A stretch of DNA of 19,329 nucleotides from assembly GCA_009699165.1 (NCBI GenBank), contig WLOR01000011.1, positions 1 to 19,329 of the forward strand, written 5' to 3'. Made by a program: the position numbers and the translations under genes. Position 1 is the stretch's first letter. Each line of letters begins with the position of its first letter. The notes beneath the pieces are model-generated. The model was not told the origin of the DNA, did no database searches, and was given only the letters and a program-made list of their open reading frames with translations. Positions 1 through 6,061 of the stretch are shown one piece after another. This DNA comes from Actinomycetota bacterium. GTDB taxonomy: Bacteria > Actinomycetota > Actinomycetes > Nanopelagicales > Nanopelagicaceae.

Positions 1-362
1 GCGGCTGCAGGCATTGCCACTTTTCCAGAGATCCAATAGTGCGAATGTATGGCATCGTAATTTTCGCTCTTTATAATTCGAAGAAACTCTTTAGATAGCC
101 CGACGATGTGGGTGGGTAACTGCTCTTTTGTGAGGTGGCCATGCCCGCAGTCAAAATAACGAACTCGAACTCCTTTAGAGATTTCAACTATTTCGGGGGC
201 TTCACTATCGGTGCGTCTTGTGAAAATATCTACCTCAACACCCATCGCAGCCATGCGTTGAGCTGATTCAAGAACGTAAATATTCATTCCGCCAGCATCA
301 CCAATTCCTGGTTGATCCAGTGGTGATGTGTGCACCATGACAGTGGCGATACGGCCGTTCAT
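1..362 (-). CDS. mshA: D-inositol-3-phosphate glycosyltransferase MshA, N-terminal part (cut by window edge)
   Basis: First committed step of mycothiol synthesis: transfers GlcNAc from UDP-GlcNAc to 1L-myo-inositol-1-phosphate in the cytoplasm. Only the first 120 residues lie in the window; the gene runs off at position 1, so it is missing from any closed-ORF list. The N-terminus carries the MshA signature HTSPLDQPGIGDAGGMNIYV at residues 11-30 (usual QPGTGD is QPGIGD here). Residues known from MshA structures to bind substrate have visible equivalents: Gly25 and Asn27 in the GGMN loop, Lys79 in LTKEQLP, Tyr109 in HSHYW. The ATG start fits the family N-terminus. It lies 19 nt behind the asparaginase stop, so it is probably the last gene seen of a four-gene transcript with nitrobindin. 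Family call is very secure; completeness cannot be judged. Confidence 0.95.
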   Translation of the reverse strand, partial: MNGRIATVMVHTSPLDQPGIGDAGGMNIYVLESAQRMAAMGVEVDIFTRRTDSEAPEIVEISKGVRVRYFDCGHGHLTKEQLPTHIVGLSKEFLRIIKSENYDAIHSHYWISGKVAMPAA

Positions 363-381
363 TCGATAAGGGTACGACTAG

Positions 382-1308
382 TTAGAAGGTTGCGCGAATG
401 GAGCCGACGATTTCATCGCCGCCATAGACCTTCTCTAACTCATCTCCTGCTTCAATGCCAAGTAGTTTCAACCCTGCAATCGATAACGCCAATCGTGGGC
501 GAAGCCCACCATCATTGACCTTATAGGCAAAGCTTCGACCATCTGGAACTGATGCAACCATGATTGATTCGGCCCCGCTTTTCATAAATACTCCAGGAAA
601 TCTCTTCATAAATATTGTTGACATCCGATCTGGTCCCGCAACCATTTCTGGAAATGTCCGACATGCCTGCACAACGCTTTGATGCACTGGATCCGTTGAA
701 ACAGTCAACGCTCTGATTGCACGGGCTAAACCAAGTAATGAGATTAAGAAAAGCGGTGCTCCGCAACCATCTATTGCCGTGTGACTAATCTTTTCCCCCG
801 AAAGGGATTCAAGTTCGTGTTTAAATGCCACCTGCACAGGATGTTCTACATCCAAATAACTCTCGACTGGCCAACCGTTAACAGCGCACCCCATAAGCAT
901 TCCCGCGTGCTTTCCACTGCAGTTCATTGCAAGTCGAGTTGGTTCAGGATTTGCCAGAGCAGCAGCATCATCGAGTGGCTTGCCCTTGACATTGCGAAGT
1001 GCATCTTGATCTAAACCAGCTAAAGCTAGAATCTCGAGTGCGCCATTTTGATGCATTGAAAGTCCTGAGTGCGAAGCACAAGTTAAAGCTAACAGTCGCG
1101 GCTCTAATGCCGATCCATTTCGAACCATGGCAGATGCAAGAATGGATTTATATGAAGAACGGGGATAAATAAGTTGATCTGGATCTCCCTTACTAAAAAG
1201 GATCGAACCATCGCTATTGAGCGCTACAAAGTGCCCTACATGCTGGGACTCAACGACATCGTTTCTCACTAACTCGGCAAGAACTTCACCTATTCCTAGA
1301 GAAATCAA
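382..1308 (-). CDS. L-asparaginase II family protein
   Basis: 308-aa protein of the asparaginase II family (Pfam Asparaginase_II), predicted to hydrolyse L-asparagine to aspartate and ammonia, though few actinobacterial members have been assayed. Visible family motifs: VLAELVRND at residues 9-17, MVRNGS at 61-66, ASHSGL at 78-83, NCSGKHAGML at 129-138 and DGCGAPLF further on. Length is slightly under the usual 320-340. The start is TTG immediately after the TAA stop of the nitrobindin gene (TAATTG, zero gap), which puts the N-terminus exactly where the family begins; no ATG lies near. Strong translational coupling is implied. No signal peptide, so cytoplasmic. Ammonia-releasing function would suit a GlnR-controlled genome, but no operator was identified. 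Confidence 0.88.
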   Translation of the reverse strand: MISLGIGEVLAELVRNDVVESQHVGHFVALNSDGSILFSKGDPDQLIYPRSSYKSILASAMVRNGSALEPRLLALTCASHSGLSMHQNGALEILALAGLDQDALRNVKGKPLDDAAALANPEPTRLAMNCSGKHAGMLMGCAVNGWPVESYLDVEHPVQVAFKHELESLSGEKISHTAIDGCGAPLFLISLLGLARAIRALTVSTDPVHQSVVQACRTFPEMVAGPDRMSTIFMKRFPGVFMKSGAESIMVASVPDGRSFAYKVNDGGLRPRLALSIAGLKLLGIEAGDELEKVYGGDEIVGSIRATF

Positions 1309-1809
1309 TTACTCGCTCTGACGTTCCAGAGATGACCAGATGTGTGCTTGCAGCTCTTGTCCTTGCGCGGCCATGTCGTATGCAAAGAAAAGTTCACCTG
1401 CAACAAGTCCATACAAACGAACTCCTGCAGTAACAATTTTTGCCGATGGGGCTGAGTAGCCTTGATCCAAAACTAATTGAATCTTTGGACCATCAAAAGT
1501 TCCGACCCAGCCTTCAGATATGCCGGTGTTGTGCGAGATGACAACCTCTAAAATATTATTTGGTTTTACGCGCCAAAATCCTGTCTCAGATGCACCTGGC
1601 CGAACAATTTCACCCTCGGCATCTAAAATCCATGAGCGCGAGTAGTAGTTTAGAAATGGTCGACCATCGTGATTGAAAACAACCTCTTGGGCAAATTCAA
1701 AGGGCTCAATATTCGGGTACTCCCCGCGACCCTTTCCGCGCCAGGTACCAACTAACCACGCTAAGGGATTTAAATCTGCATGCAGACCTTCAGGAATTGT
1801 AAATACCAT
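1309..1809 (-). CDS. Nitrobindin-like heme/FABP-fold protein
   Basis: 166-aa beta-barrel protein of the nitrobindin (DUF1794, THAP4-like, FABP-fold) family. Actinobacterial nitrobindins bind ferric heme and isomerise peroxynitrite to nitrate. Seen here: GTWRGKGRGEYP at residues 21-32, the family's N-terminal GxWxGxGxGxYP motif, and His156 in LQAHIWSSLER near the C-terminus, the position of the proximal heme ligand. Length is normal. The ATG overlaps the stop of the upstream microprotein by one base (TAATG), and its own stop abuts the TTG of the asparaginase gene. In Mycobacterium and Streptomyces a homologue also sits close to the Fur/GlnR/MshD neighbourhood (from memory), so this looks like retained synteny. 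Co-transcription with mshA would pair it with thiol-based NO defence. Confidence 0.9.
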   Translation of the reverse strand: MVFTIPEGLHADLNPLAWLVGTWRGKGRGEYPNIEPFEFAQEVVFNHDGRPFLNYYSRSWILDAEGEIVRPGASETGFWRVKPNNILEVVISHNTGISEGWVGTFDGPKIQLVLDQGYSAPSAKIVTAGVRLYGLVAGELFFAYDMAAQGQELQAHIWSSLERQSE

Positions 1810-1937
1810 TATGGACGTCCTCTAAATCTAGGTGAGCGCCTGGCCTGTGATTGTCGGCCACGGAAAGAATAGAAAATGAGTCCAAGCCCTAGTGCAATGG
1901 CGGCAAGGCCAAGGATTACTGAGGTGAAGAGCTCCAT
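1809..1937 (-). CDS. 42-aa single-pass membrane microprotein
   Basis: A complete short reading frame from ATG at 1937 to TAA at 1809, 42 residues, too short for ordinary ORF cut-offs. It begins MELFTSVILGLAAIALGLG, giving one hydrophobic segment (about residues 4-23) followed by a strongly basic, arginine-rich tail (Arg26, 28, 33, 34, 37, 39, 41). This is the layout of a small N-out/C-in anchored protein. Its stop overlaps the nitrobindin ATG (TAATG), and a -10 hexamer TAGAAT sits exactly 6 nt before its ATG, so it would be the first cistron of a leaderless mRNA. I do not recognise a family. It may be a real membrane peptide or a coupling leader for nitrobindin translation. Confidence 0.68.
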   Translation of the reverse strand: MELFTSVILGLAAIALGLGLIFYSFRGRQSQARRSPRFRGRP

Positions 1938-1943
1938 TGATTT

Positions 1944-1949
1944 ATTCTA
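1944..1949 (-). promoter_or_regulatory. Leaderless -10 box for the microprotein/nitrobindin operon
   Basis: On the minus strand TAGAAT (1949-1944) is followed by six bases and then the ATG at 1937, so transcription would begin at or next to the start codon. No clear -35 is seen. No Shine-Dalgarno sequence precedes the ATG, which agrees with a leaderless start. Confidence 0.5.
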
Positions 1950-1970
1950 TCCTGCCAGGGCAGATTAATT

Positions 1971-2000
1971 CCGACTCACAGACCGATACTTCTTTATACT
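1971..2000 (+). promoter_or_regulatory. Promoter of the SRPBCC gene, leaderless type
   Basis: CCGACT at 1971-1976 (weak -35) and TATACT at 1995-2000 (good -10) are separated by 18 bp. Transcription would start at about 2007, which is the second ATG of the reading frame. The first ATG (2001) touches the -10 box and could hardly be on the transcript. This promoter is divergent from the one at 1944-1949, about 45 bp away. Confidence 0.55.
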
Positions 2001-2006
2001 ATGCGT

Positions 2007-2489
2007 ATGGATGAAGACAAGATTCGCGCTGAAATAATCGAGACTGGCAACCCTAAGAATAAGGCCGCTCGAATCATTATTGAGGCAAAACCATCATTAG
2101 TATTTTCTATTCTGAGTAATCCCAAGCGCCACCAAGACATTGATGGCAGCGCAACGATCACCTCGAATATAAGCGGACCCGATGAATTAATCCTTGGTTC
2201 TAAATTCGGCATGCAGATGCATTATGTCATCGACTATCGAATACTCAACACAGTTGTTGAGTATAAGAAGAATGAGCTGATTGCTTGGCGACATTTAGGT
2301 CGATGGAGATGGCGATACGAATTAGTTGATCTTGGAAACGGTTCAACTCAAGTAACTGAAACATTTGATAGTTCTTGTGCGCCGGGTATTGCAAAAATAT
2401 GGCTTTACTTACGCAAAGCTTATCCGTGGACTCAGATTGCGGTGGTCAAGACTTTGGTGAGACTAAAGGCAGTTGCTGAATCACAATAG
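2007..2489 (+). CDS. SRPBCC-superfamily (polyketide cyclase/START-like) protein
   Basis: 160-aa protein with the helix-grip fold pattern of the SRPBCC superfamily: an N-terminal strand (AARIIIEAKPSLVFSILSN, with the typical 'ap...VF..lsnp.r' helix start), a central run of beta strands including IAWRHLGRWRWRYELVD, the TQVTETFD strand, and a long C-terminal amphipathic helix. Members bind hydrophobic ligands or act as dehydratases/cyclases; the substrate cannot be told. The start chosen is ATG 2007 rather than 2001 because 2001 abuts the -10 TATACT. It is a single-gene transcript, ending 40 nt from the convergent YgfZ gene; the 40-nt gap holds no hairpin that I can see. No signal peptide or membrane segment. 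Confidence 0.78.
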   Translation: MDEDKIRAEIIETGNPKNKAARIIIEAKPSLVFSILSNPKRHQDIDGSATITSNISGPDELILGSKFGMQMHYVIDYRILNTVVEYKKNELIAWRHLGRWRWRYELVDLGNGSTQVTETFDSSCAPGIAKIWLYLRKAYPWTQIAVVKTLVRLKAVAESQ

Positions 2490-2529
2490 TTTTTCCGTTG
2501 CACTCATGTTCAGGCGTGTTGATATTGGT

Positions 2530-3429
2530 TCAAACAATTGGTTGCTGTGAAGCTGGTACTCCATCGACAGTAAGCGTTGCTTCAATTGGTGTATTTCGCT
2601 TGATGATTGCAAGGGCGATAGTGCCGAGCTCGTGATGGCGCGCTACCGTGCCTACAAAGCCAACTACAACGCCGTTATTCTCAACTGTACTGGCCTTGGC
2701 GGGGAAGGCAACATCACTGCCATCTAAGTGCAACATCACTAATCGCCGTGGAGGATTTCCTAAGTTAAATACCTTGGCAACGGTTTCTTGACCACGATAA
2801 CAACCTTTATTCATGTGGACCGCGCCATTTAATACGCCGATTTCATTGGGAATAGATTTGTGATCGGTTTCAAAGCCAATTCGTGGGCGTCCTGCGGCGA
2901 CGCGTTCGGCATCAAGTGCCCAGGTACCCACTTGTGTTGCCACAGAATTAAAAGTCTCACTCATTTGCTCAATTTCATTACGTGGTACTAATGAAAAAGG
3001 TCCACCAATATCAGTAGTTTTTCCGGGTGCGCGTAAAACTGCGTACTCCGCACTTGCATCTCTTACATCCACCCGCAACATAAATTTCATCTTTGTTAAA
3101 TATGCGAGGAGTTCAGTTGAATAGCCTGGATCTAAAACTAGCCAGGTAGTTGTGCCATCATCAACTAAATTAAATTGATATTCGATGTGCCCCTGTGGAT
3201 CCAAAATCATCGCTGACTTCCAAATCCCAACACCTAAATCATTGAGAAACTGTGTCGTTAAATCATGGAGCCATTTCAATCGATCTTCACCGCTGACGGC
3301 AATAATATTTAAATGCGAAAGATCTGCCCAAGCCGTTCCTGCCTCTAAGGCGCGTTGTTCTTTGACAGGTTCGCCAAAGTGCCAGATGGCACCCTTATCC
3401 ACCCCATCTTCAACAACGACTGCGCTCAT
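2530..3429 (-). CDS. ygfZ: YgfZ/GcvT-like folate-binding protein
   Basis: 299-aa member of the YgfZ (COG0354) family, tetrahydrofolate-dependent proteins that help maintain or repair iron-sulfur clusters, related to the glycine-cleavage T protein. The diagnostic motif KGCYRGQE, with the conserved cysteine, is at residues 208-215, preceded by IPNEIGVLNGAVHMN. The N-terminal half shows the GcvT-like pattern WADLSHLNIIAVSGEDRLKWLH (in two blocks, residues 34-55). Its ATG overlaps the stop of the Fur-family gene by four bases (ATGA), so translation is probably coupled and the metal regulator and the Fe-S protein share an mRNA. Length is slightly short of the usual 320-370. Cytoplasmic. Confidence 0.9.
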   Translation of the reverse strand: MSAVVVEDGVDKGAIWHFGEPVKEQRALEAGTAWADLSHLNIIAVSGEDRLKWLHDLTTQFLNDLGVGIWKSAMILDPQGHIEYQFNLVDDGTTTWLVLDPGYSTELLAYLTKMKFMLRVDVRDASAEYAVLRAPGKTTDIGGPFSLVPRNEIEQMSETFNSVATQVGTWALDAERVAAGRPRIGFETDHKSIPNEIGVLNGAVHMNKGCYRGQETVAKVFNLGNPPRRLVMLHLDGSDVAFPAKASTVENNGVVVGFVGTVARHHELGTIALAIIKRNTPIEATLTVDGVPASQQPIV

Positions 3430-3830
3430 TGACAGGCGGTGCAGGTTCCATAGACTGCAAAGTGCGTGACATCGGTTTTGAATCCATAGTCATCGGCAAG
3501 TGAGTTAACAAAGTTAGCTGCAACATCTATTGGAGCATCGCCTATAGAGCCACACTTTCCACATACAAGGTGAAGGTGTGTTAACTCTTCGGCTGCATGA
3601 TAAGTCGCACCACCATGACCTAAGTGCGTATGCACGACTAACCCAACGTTTTCAAGGGTTTCAAGATTGCGATAAACAGTCGAGAGATTAATCCCTGGAT
3701 GAGCAAGTCGCACTTTCTCTGCGATTTCTTCAGGTGTTGAATGACCTAACTCTCGGACAGCTGAAAGTACGAGCTCACGCTGAGGGGTAAGACGCAATCC
3801 CTTTTCATGCAGTTCGTGTTTACTTGCCAT
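3426..3830 (-). CDS. Fur-family metalloregulator, Nur-like
   Basis: 134-aa Fur-family repressor. Winged helix at about residues 10-80 with recognition segment STVYRNLETLENVGLV (50-65). C-terminal metal domain has HLHLVCGKCG (85-94) and a second CxxC (Cys130, Cys133), together the structural zinc site of four cysteines. The hinge HTHLGHGGATYH (67-78) and the THFAVYG segment around His123 match the pattern I know from Streptomyces nickel regulator Nur, whose nickel-specific site is three histidines; His67, His69 and His123 are plausible equivalents. Zur or Fur function is not excluded. The ATG lies inside the end of the DUF4395 gene (11-nt overlap), and its stop overlaps ygfZ. The candidate operator is the palindrome at 4300-4325 ahead of the operon, which would make this autoregulation. 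Confidence 0.9.
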   Translation of the reverse strand: MASKHELHEKGLRLTPQRELVLSAVRELGHSTPEEIAEKVRLAHPGINLSTVYRNLETLENVGLVVHTHLGHGGATYHAAEELTHLHLVCGKCGSIGDAPIDVAANFVNSLADDYGFKTDVTHFAVYGTCTACQ

Positions 3831-4272
3831 GTGCCAACCTTACGCGAAGAAGCAGCAAATAGAGTTCACAGCCTAAGCAGTAGTTAAATGCCGCATTTAA
3901 GAAGGCTGCCGCAAGGGCAAAACTTGCTGCGAGTGTAAAGAGTGGGGTAAAGCTAGAAATAGCACCGGCGATTGCCGCAAGAGCAAAAAGTAGACCAACG
4001 CTTTGAGCAAACTGTGGTGGGCGGATATCTTCGGTGACTGCTTTGCCTTTGAGTCTAGGTTTAATAAAATTCTTGAAGACTAAGGCATATGGCGTGAACT
4101 GTGGTCCTTTAACTGCTCCGATTGCAAAGATAATTGCCTGGGCAATCACGATCCAGAGATTAGATGTTACGAGTGCGAATGCGAGTACTACAGTAGTTAA
4201 TCCCGCAGAAAAGCGTGGACCTCGTGCATCGATTGAAACTGAATCAATTTTCTTTTCTAAAATGCTAGACAT
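3820..4272 (-). CDS. DUF4395 membrane protein
   Basis: 150-aa integral membrane protein with the DUF4395 pattern: DARGPRFSAG near the N-terminus (residues 15-24), VKGPQFTPYALVF (54-66), EDIRPPQFAQSVG (81-93) and a final CLGCELY (132-138). About four to five hydrophobic segments are visible (22-38, 40-55, 90-107, 110-128, 130-142). The function is not established. The CxxC (Cys132, Cys135) in or next to a membrane helix, together with the thioredoxin gene 171 nt upstream on the same strand, suggests thiol-disulfide relay across the membrane; that is inference. Start ATG 4272 has a clear Shine-Dalgarno AAAGGA seven bases upstream. The stop lies 11 nt inside the Fur-family gene, so the two are coupled. 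Confidence 0.9.
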   Translation of the reverse strand: MSSILEKKIDSVSIDARGPRFSAGLTTVVLAFALVTSNLWIVIAQAIIFAIGAVKGPQFTPYALVFKNFIKPRLKGKAVTEDIRPPQFAQSVGLLFALAAIAGAISSFTPLFTLAASFALAAAFLNAAFNYCLGCELYLLLLRVRLAHGK

Positions 4273-4279
4273 ACTGAAT

Positions 4280-4285
4280 TCCTTT
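4280..4285 (-). promoter_or_regulatory. Ribosome binding site of the DUF4395 gene
   Basis: AAAGGA on the minus strand, seven bases before the ATG at 4272. It shows that this mRNA has a 5' leader, unlike several other transcripts in the window, and so could carry leader-based control. Confidence 0.6.
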
Positions 4286-4299
4286 GTTAGTTGAATGGA

Positions 4300-4325
4300 T
4301 AATTGTTTTTAGATTGCAACAATTA
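4300..4325. promoter_or_regulatory. Palindrome upstream of DUF4395-Fur-ygfZ, candidate operator
   Basis: Perfect 8-bp inverted repeat, TAATTGTT at 4300-4307 and AACAATTA at 4318-4325, around a 10-bp spacer, lying 28-53 bp before the DUF4395 ATG. The AT-rich dyad is the sort of element bound by Fur-family dimers, although the 8-10-8 layout is wider than a classical 7-1-7 or 9-1-9 box. It could equally be a hairpin in the mRNA leader. The Fur-family gene is two genes downstream. Confidence 0.4.
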
Positions 4326-4340
4326 CATTCGACACAAAGA

Positions 4341-4379
4341 ACCAGCAAGGCGCCCAAAATCTATGACTCGGCGCTTGGT
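4341..4379 (-). other. Imperfect hairpin behind the thioredoxin gene
   Basis: ACC-CAAG-CGCC at 4341-4354 (with a 2-nt and a 1-nt bulge) pairs with GGCG-CTTG-GT at 4370-4379; the loop is 15 nt. It sits 65-105 nt behind the thioredoxin stop. There is no U-run after it on the minus strand, so it is not a standard intrinsic terminator, but it could be a termination or processing structure. The remaining part of the 171-nt gap (4273-4443) holds no gene that I can support. Confidence 0.25.
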
Positions 4380-4443
4380 GAAATTACTGGCTAAAGACAT
4401 ACATGAATTCTAAAGAAAGCCTTGGAGTTATGCGAGTTGCAAA

Positions 4444-4854
4444 CTATTCGCGGATAGCCGTGAGTGCGTTGATGACTTGCTCGCGTTTGGGTGCCCCCGC
4501 AGCTCGAGCAATTTCATTACCGCTTGAATCTAGAATCAAAGTTGTTGGAGTGCTTAGAATATTTAGCTGCCTCACAAGTTCTAACTCTGATTCAGCATCG
4601 ACTTCAACATGCTCAACATCATGCATCTCTGCCACGATATTTGCCAGCAAAGTCCGAGTCGCTCTACACGGCGTACAGAACGCCGATGAGAACTGGACCA
4701 GGGTTGCTCGCGATCCCAGCGGTGCACCAATCATCGACTCTGTAATTAAACCCCGACCGGGCTTGGCTTTTATCCTGCCTCGTGAGCGCTGATACCAAAG
4801 GCCGTACACGGTGGCCAGTCCCAGCACAATCGCGAGTGGAAGCAATGATTTCAC
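4444..4854 (-). CDS. Membrane-anchored thioredoxin-like protein (ThiX type)
   Basis: Thioredoxin-fold protein anchored by an N-terminal membrane segment (SLLPLAIVLGLATVYGLWY) followed by basic residues RSRGRIKAKPGR. Active site CTPC in FSSAFCTPCRATR, cis-proline in STPTTLIL. The positive residues after the helix place the charged tail, and hence the topology needs testing: the thioredoxin domain may face the cytoplasm. Two starts are possible: TTG at 4872, whose first base is also the first base of the divergent glnR ATG, or GTG at 4854 giving MKSLLPLAIV; I prefer GTG because it leaves 17 bp between the genes. The Mycobacterium thiX gene also lies next to a GlnR-like regulator and mshD (from memory), so this is conserved order. 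Likely partner: DUF4395 downstream. Confidence 0.88.
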   Translation of the reverse strand: MKSLLPLAIVLGLATVYGLWYQRSRGRIKAKPGRGLITESMIGAPLGSRATLVQFSSAFCTPCRATRTLLANIVAEMHDVEHVEVDAESELELVRQLNILSTPTTLILDSSGNEIARAAGAPKREQVINALTAIRE

Positions 4855-4859
4855 GAGAG

Positions 4860-4865
4860 TAGTCT
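4860..4865 (+). promoter_or_regulatory. Possible leaderless -10 box of glnR
   Basis: TAGTCT at 4860-4865 is followed by six bases and the glnR ATG at 4872, the same spacing as at other starts in the window. No convincing -35. If real, the glnR promoter lies within the 5' coding part of the thioredoxin gene. Confidence 0.35.
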
Positions 4866-4871
4866 GTACCA

Positions 4872-5585
4872 ATGGCCAAAGTGTTGCTACTTACAAACAC
4901 TTCATTGGCGAGCACAGAAGTTCTACCTGCACTTGGTTTGCTTGCGCATCAGGTTCGCATCTTGCCTGCAGAGGCCAGTGTTTTAGTTGATGTTCCTGAT
5001 GTTGATGTCGTGCTTGTCGATGCTCGCAGGGATCTGCCGTCGGCAAAATCGCTCGCCCGTTTATTACATACAACAGGTCTTGGCTGCCCGATTATCGTTA
5101 TCACAACTGAAGGCGGTCTATCTGCTGTGAGTGCAGACTGGGGAATCGATGATGTCATGCTCGATACATCTGGTCCTGCCGAAGTTGATGCACGAATTCG
5201 TATTGCTGTTGGAAAATATAGTGCGGCGCTTGCGCAGAGCGATCCTCACTCTGGAGAAATACGTACGGGTGATGTCGTCATTGATGAATCAAGTTATACC
5301 GCGCGCTTGAAAGGTAATGTTTTAGACTTAACTTTCAAAGAGTTTGAGCTATTAAAATACTTAGCCCAGCACCCAGGCCGTGTTTTTACCCGTGCGCAGT
5401 TGCTTCAGGAGATTTGGGGATACGACTACTTTGGAGGAACCCGCACAGTAGATGTACATATTCGCCGACTTCGATCAAAGCTTGGTCCTGAGTTTGAAGC
5501 GATTATCGGAACAGTTCGAAATGTGGGCTATCGATTCACAATGCCAAGTGGCACCAAAGAGAGCTCTATTAACGAACGCGTATAA
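4872..5585 (+). CDS. glnR: GlnR, OmpR-type orphan response regulator of nitrogen metabolism
   Basis: 237-aa regulator with a receiver-like domain (1-120) and an OmpR/PhoB winged helix (about 128-228). The receiver matches actinobacterial GlnR closely: [18 protein letters not shown] at the N-terminus, Asp50 in VVLVDARRD at the GlnR Asp50 position, and [13 protein letters not shown] text around 143. The acidic pair that normally chelates magnesium after strand 1 is replaced by Thr-Asn, the hallmark of this atypical, phosphorylation-independent receiver. The DNA-binding half contains [40 protein letters not shown] and NVGYRF, nearly invariant in the family. In Streptomyces and mycobacteria GlnR controls glnA, amtB and nir genes. 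Divergent to thioredoxin with almost no spacer; two bases ahead of mshD, so likely one transcript. Confidence 0.95.
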   Translation: MAKVLLLTNTSLASTEVLPALGLLAHQVRILPAEASVLVDVPDVDVVLVDARRDLPSAKSLARLLHTTGLGCPIIVITTEGGLSAVSADWGIDDVMLDTSGPAEVDARIRIAVGKYSAALAQSDPHSGEIRTGDVVIDESSYTARLKGNVLDLTFKEFELLKYLAQHPGRVFTRAQLLQEIWGYDYFGGTRTVDVHIRRLRSKLGPEFEAIIGTVRNVGYRFTMPSGTKESSINERV

Positions 5586-5587
5586 AG

Positions 5588-6061
5588 ATGCGACATATTT
5601 TAAAGATTCATCGATCTCTACAGGGGCGTATTCCAGATACCGATCATGGATTCACAATTGAGAGATTTAATCCTGGGATCCATAAAGAGTCATGGCTAAA
5701 TCTCAATAACAAAATCTTTATTAACCACCCTGATCAAGGAAATTGGGTAATGCAGGATTTAGAGAACCGGATGGCCGAACCTTGGTTTGATGCCGATGGG
5801 CTCTTCATTGCTGTTGAGGATGGAACTTTGGTCGGAACATGCTGGACAAAAATCCACCATGACCTTGTTAACCAAGCACCTGTAGGTGAGTTATATGTTG
5901 TTGGCGTTGATCCCGATTACATCGGGCATGGCATCGGTCGAGCAGTATCGATAGCAGCCATGAACTACTTGTTTAACAAGGGAATTCGCGAAGCGATGTT
6001 ATATGTCGATGCCGATAATGAAAAAGGTCTACGTCTATACGAGTCACTAGGTTTTAACTAA
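5588..6061 (+). CDS. mshD: Mycothiol synthase MshD-like single GNAT domain (shortened)
   Basis: 157-aa GNAT acetyltransferase equal to the C-terminal, catalytic half of MshD, which acetylates Cys-GlcN-Ins to give mycothiol. Matching blocks: LNNKIFINHPDQGNW (43-57), EPWFDADGLF (69-78), GTCWTKIH (88-95), GELYVVGVDPDYIGHGIG (104-121, the acetyl-CoA loop) and MLYVDADNEKGLRLYESLGF (137-156). Usual MshD is about 300 aa with two GNAT domains. Here the N-terminal domain is absent except for its last strand and linker (RHILKIHRSLQGRIPD, residues 2-17, aligning with the mycobacterial interdomain stretch as I recall it), and the protein ends at LGFN, without the final strand of its own domain. The ATG is two bases behind the glnR stop. 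The stop overlaps the convergent gene by eight bases. No frame-shifted remainder is visible on either side. Confidence 0.82.
   Translation: MRHILKIHRSLQGRIPDTDHGFTIERFNPGIHKESWLNLNNKIFINHPDQGNWVMQDLENRMAEPWFDADGLFIAVEDGTLVGTCWTKIHHDLVNQAPVGELYVVGVDPDYIGHGIGRAVSIAAMNYLFNKGIREAMLYVDADNEKGLRLYESLGFN

Noticed and set aside
2490..2529. Terminator between the convergent SRPBCC and ygfZ genes
   Set aside because: Only 40 nt, with a short T-run after the SRPBCC stop but no stem that I can pair.
4403..4792. Plus-strand 129-aa frame opposite the thioredoxin gene
   Set aside because: It is antisense to a clear thioredoxin with CTPC active site and has no family features of its own.
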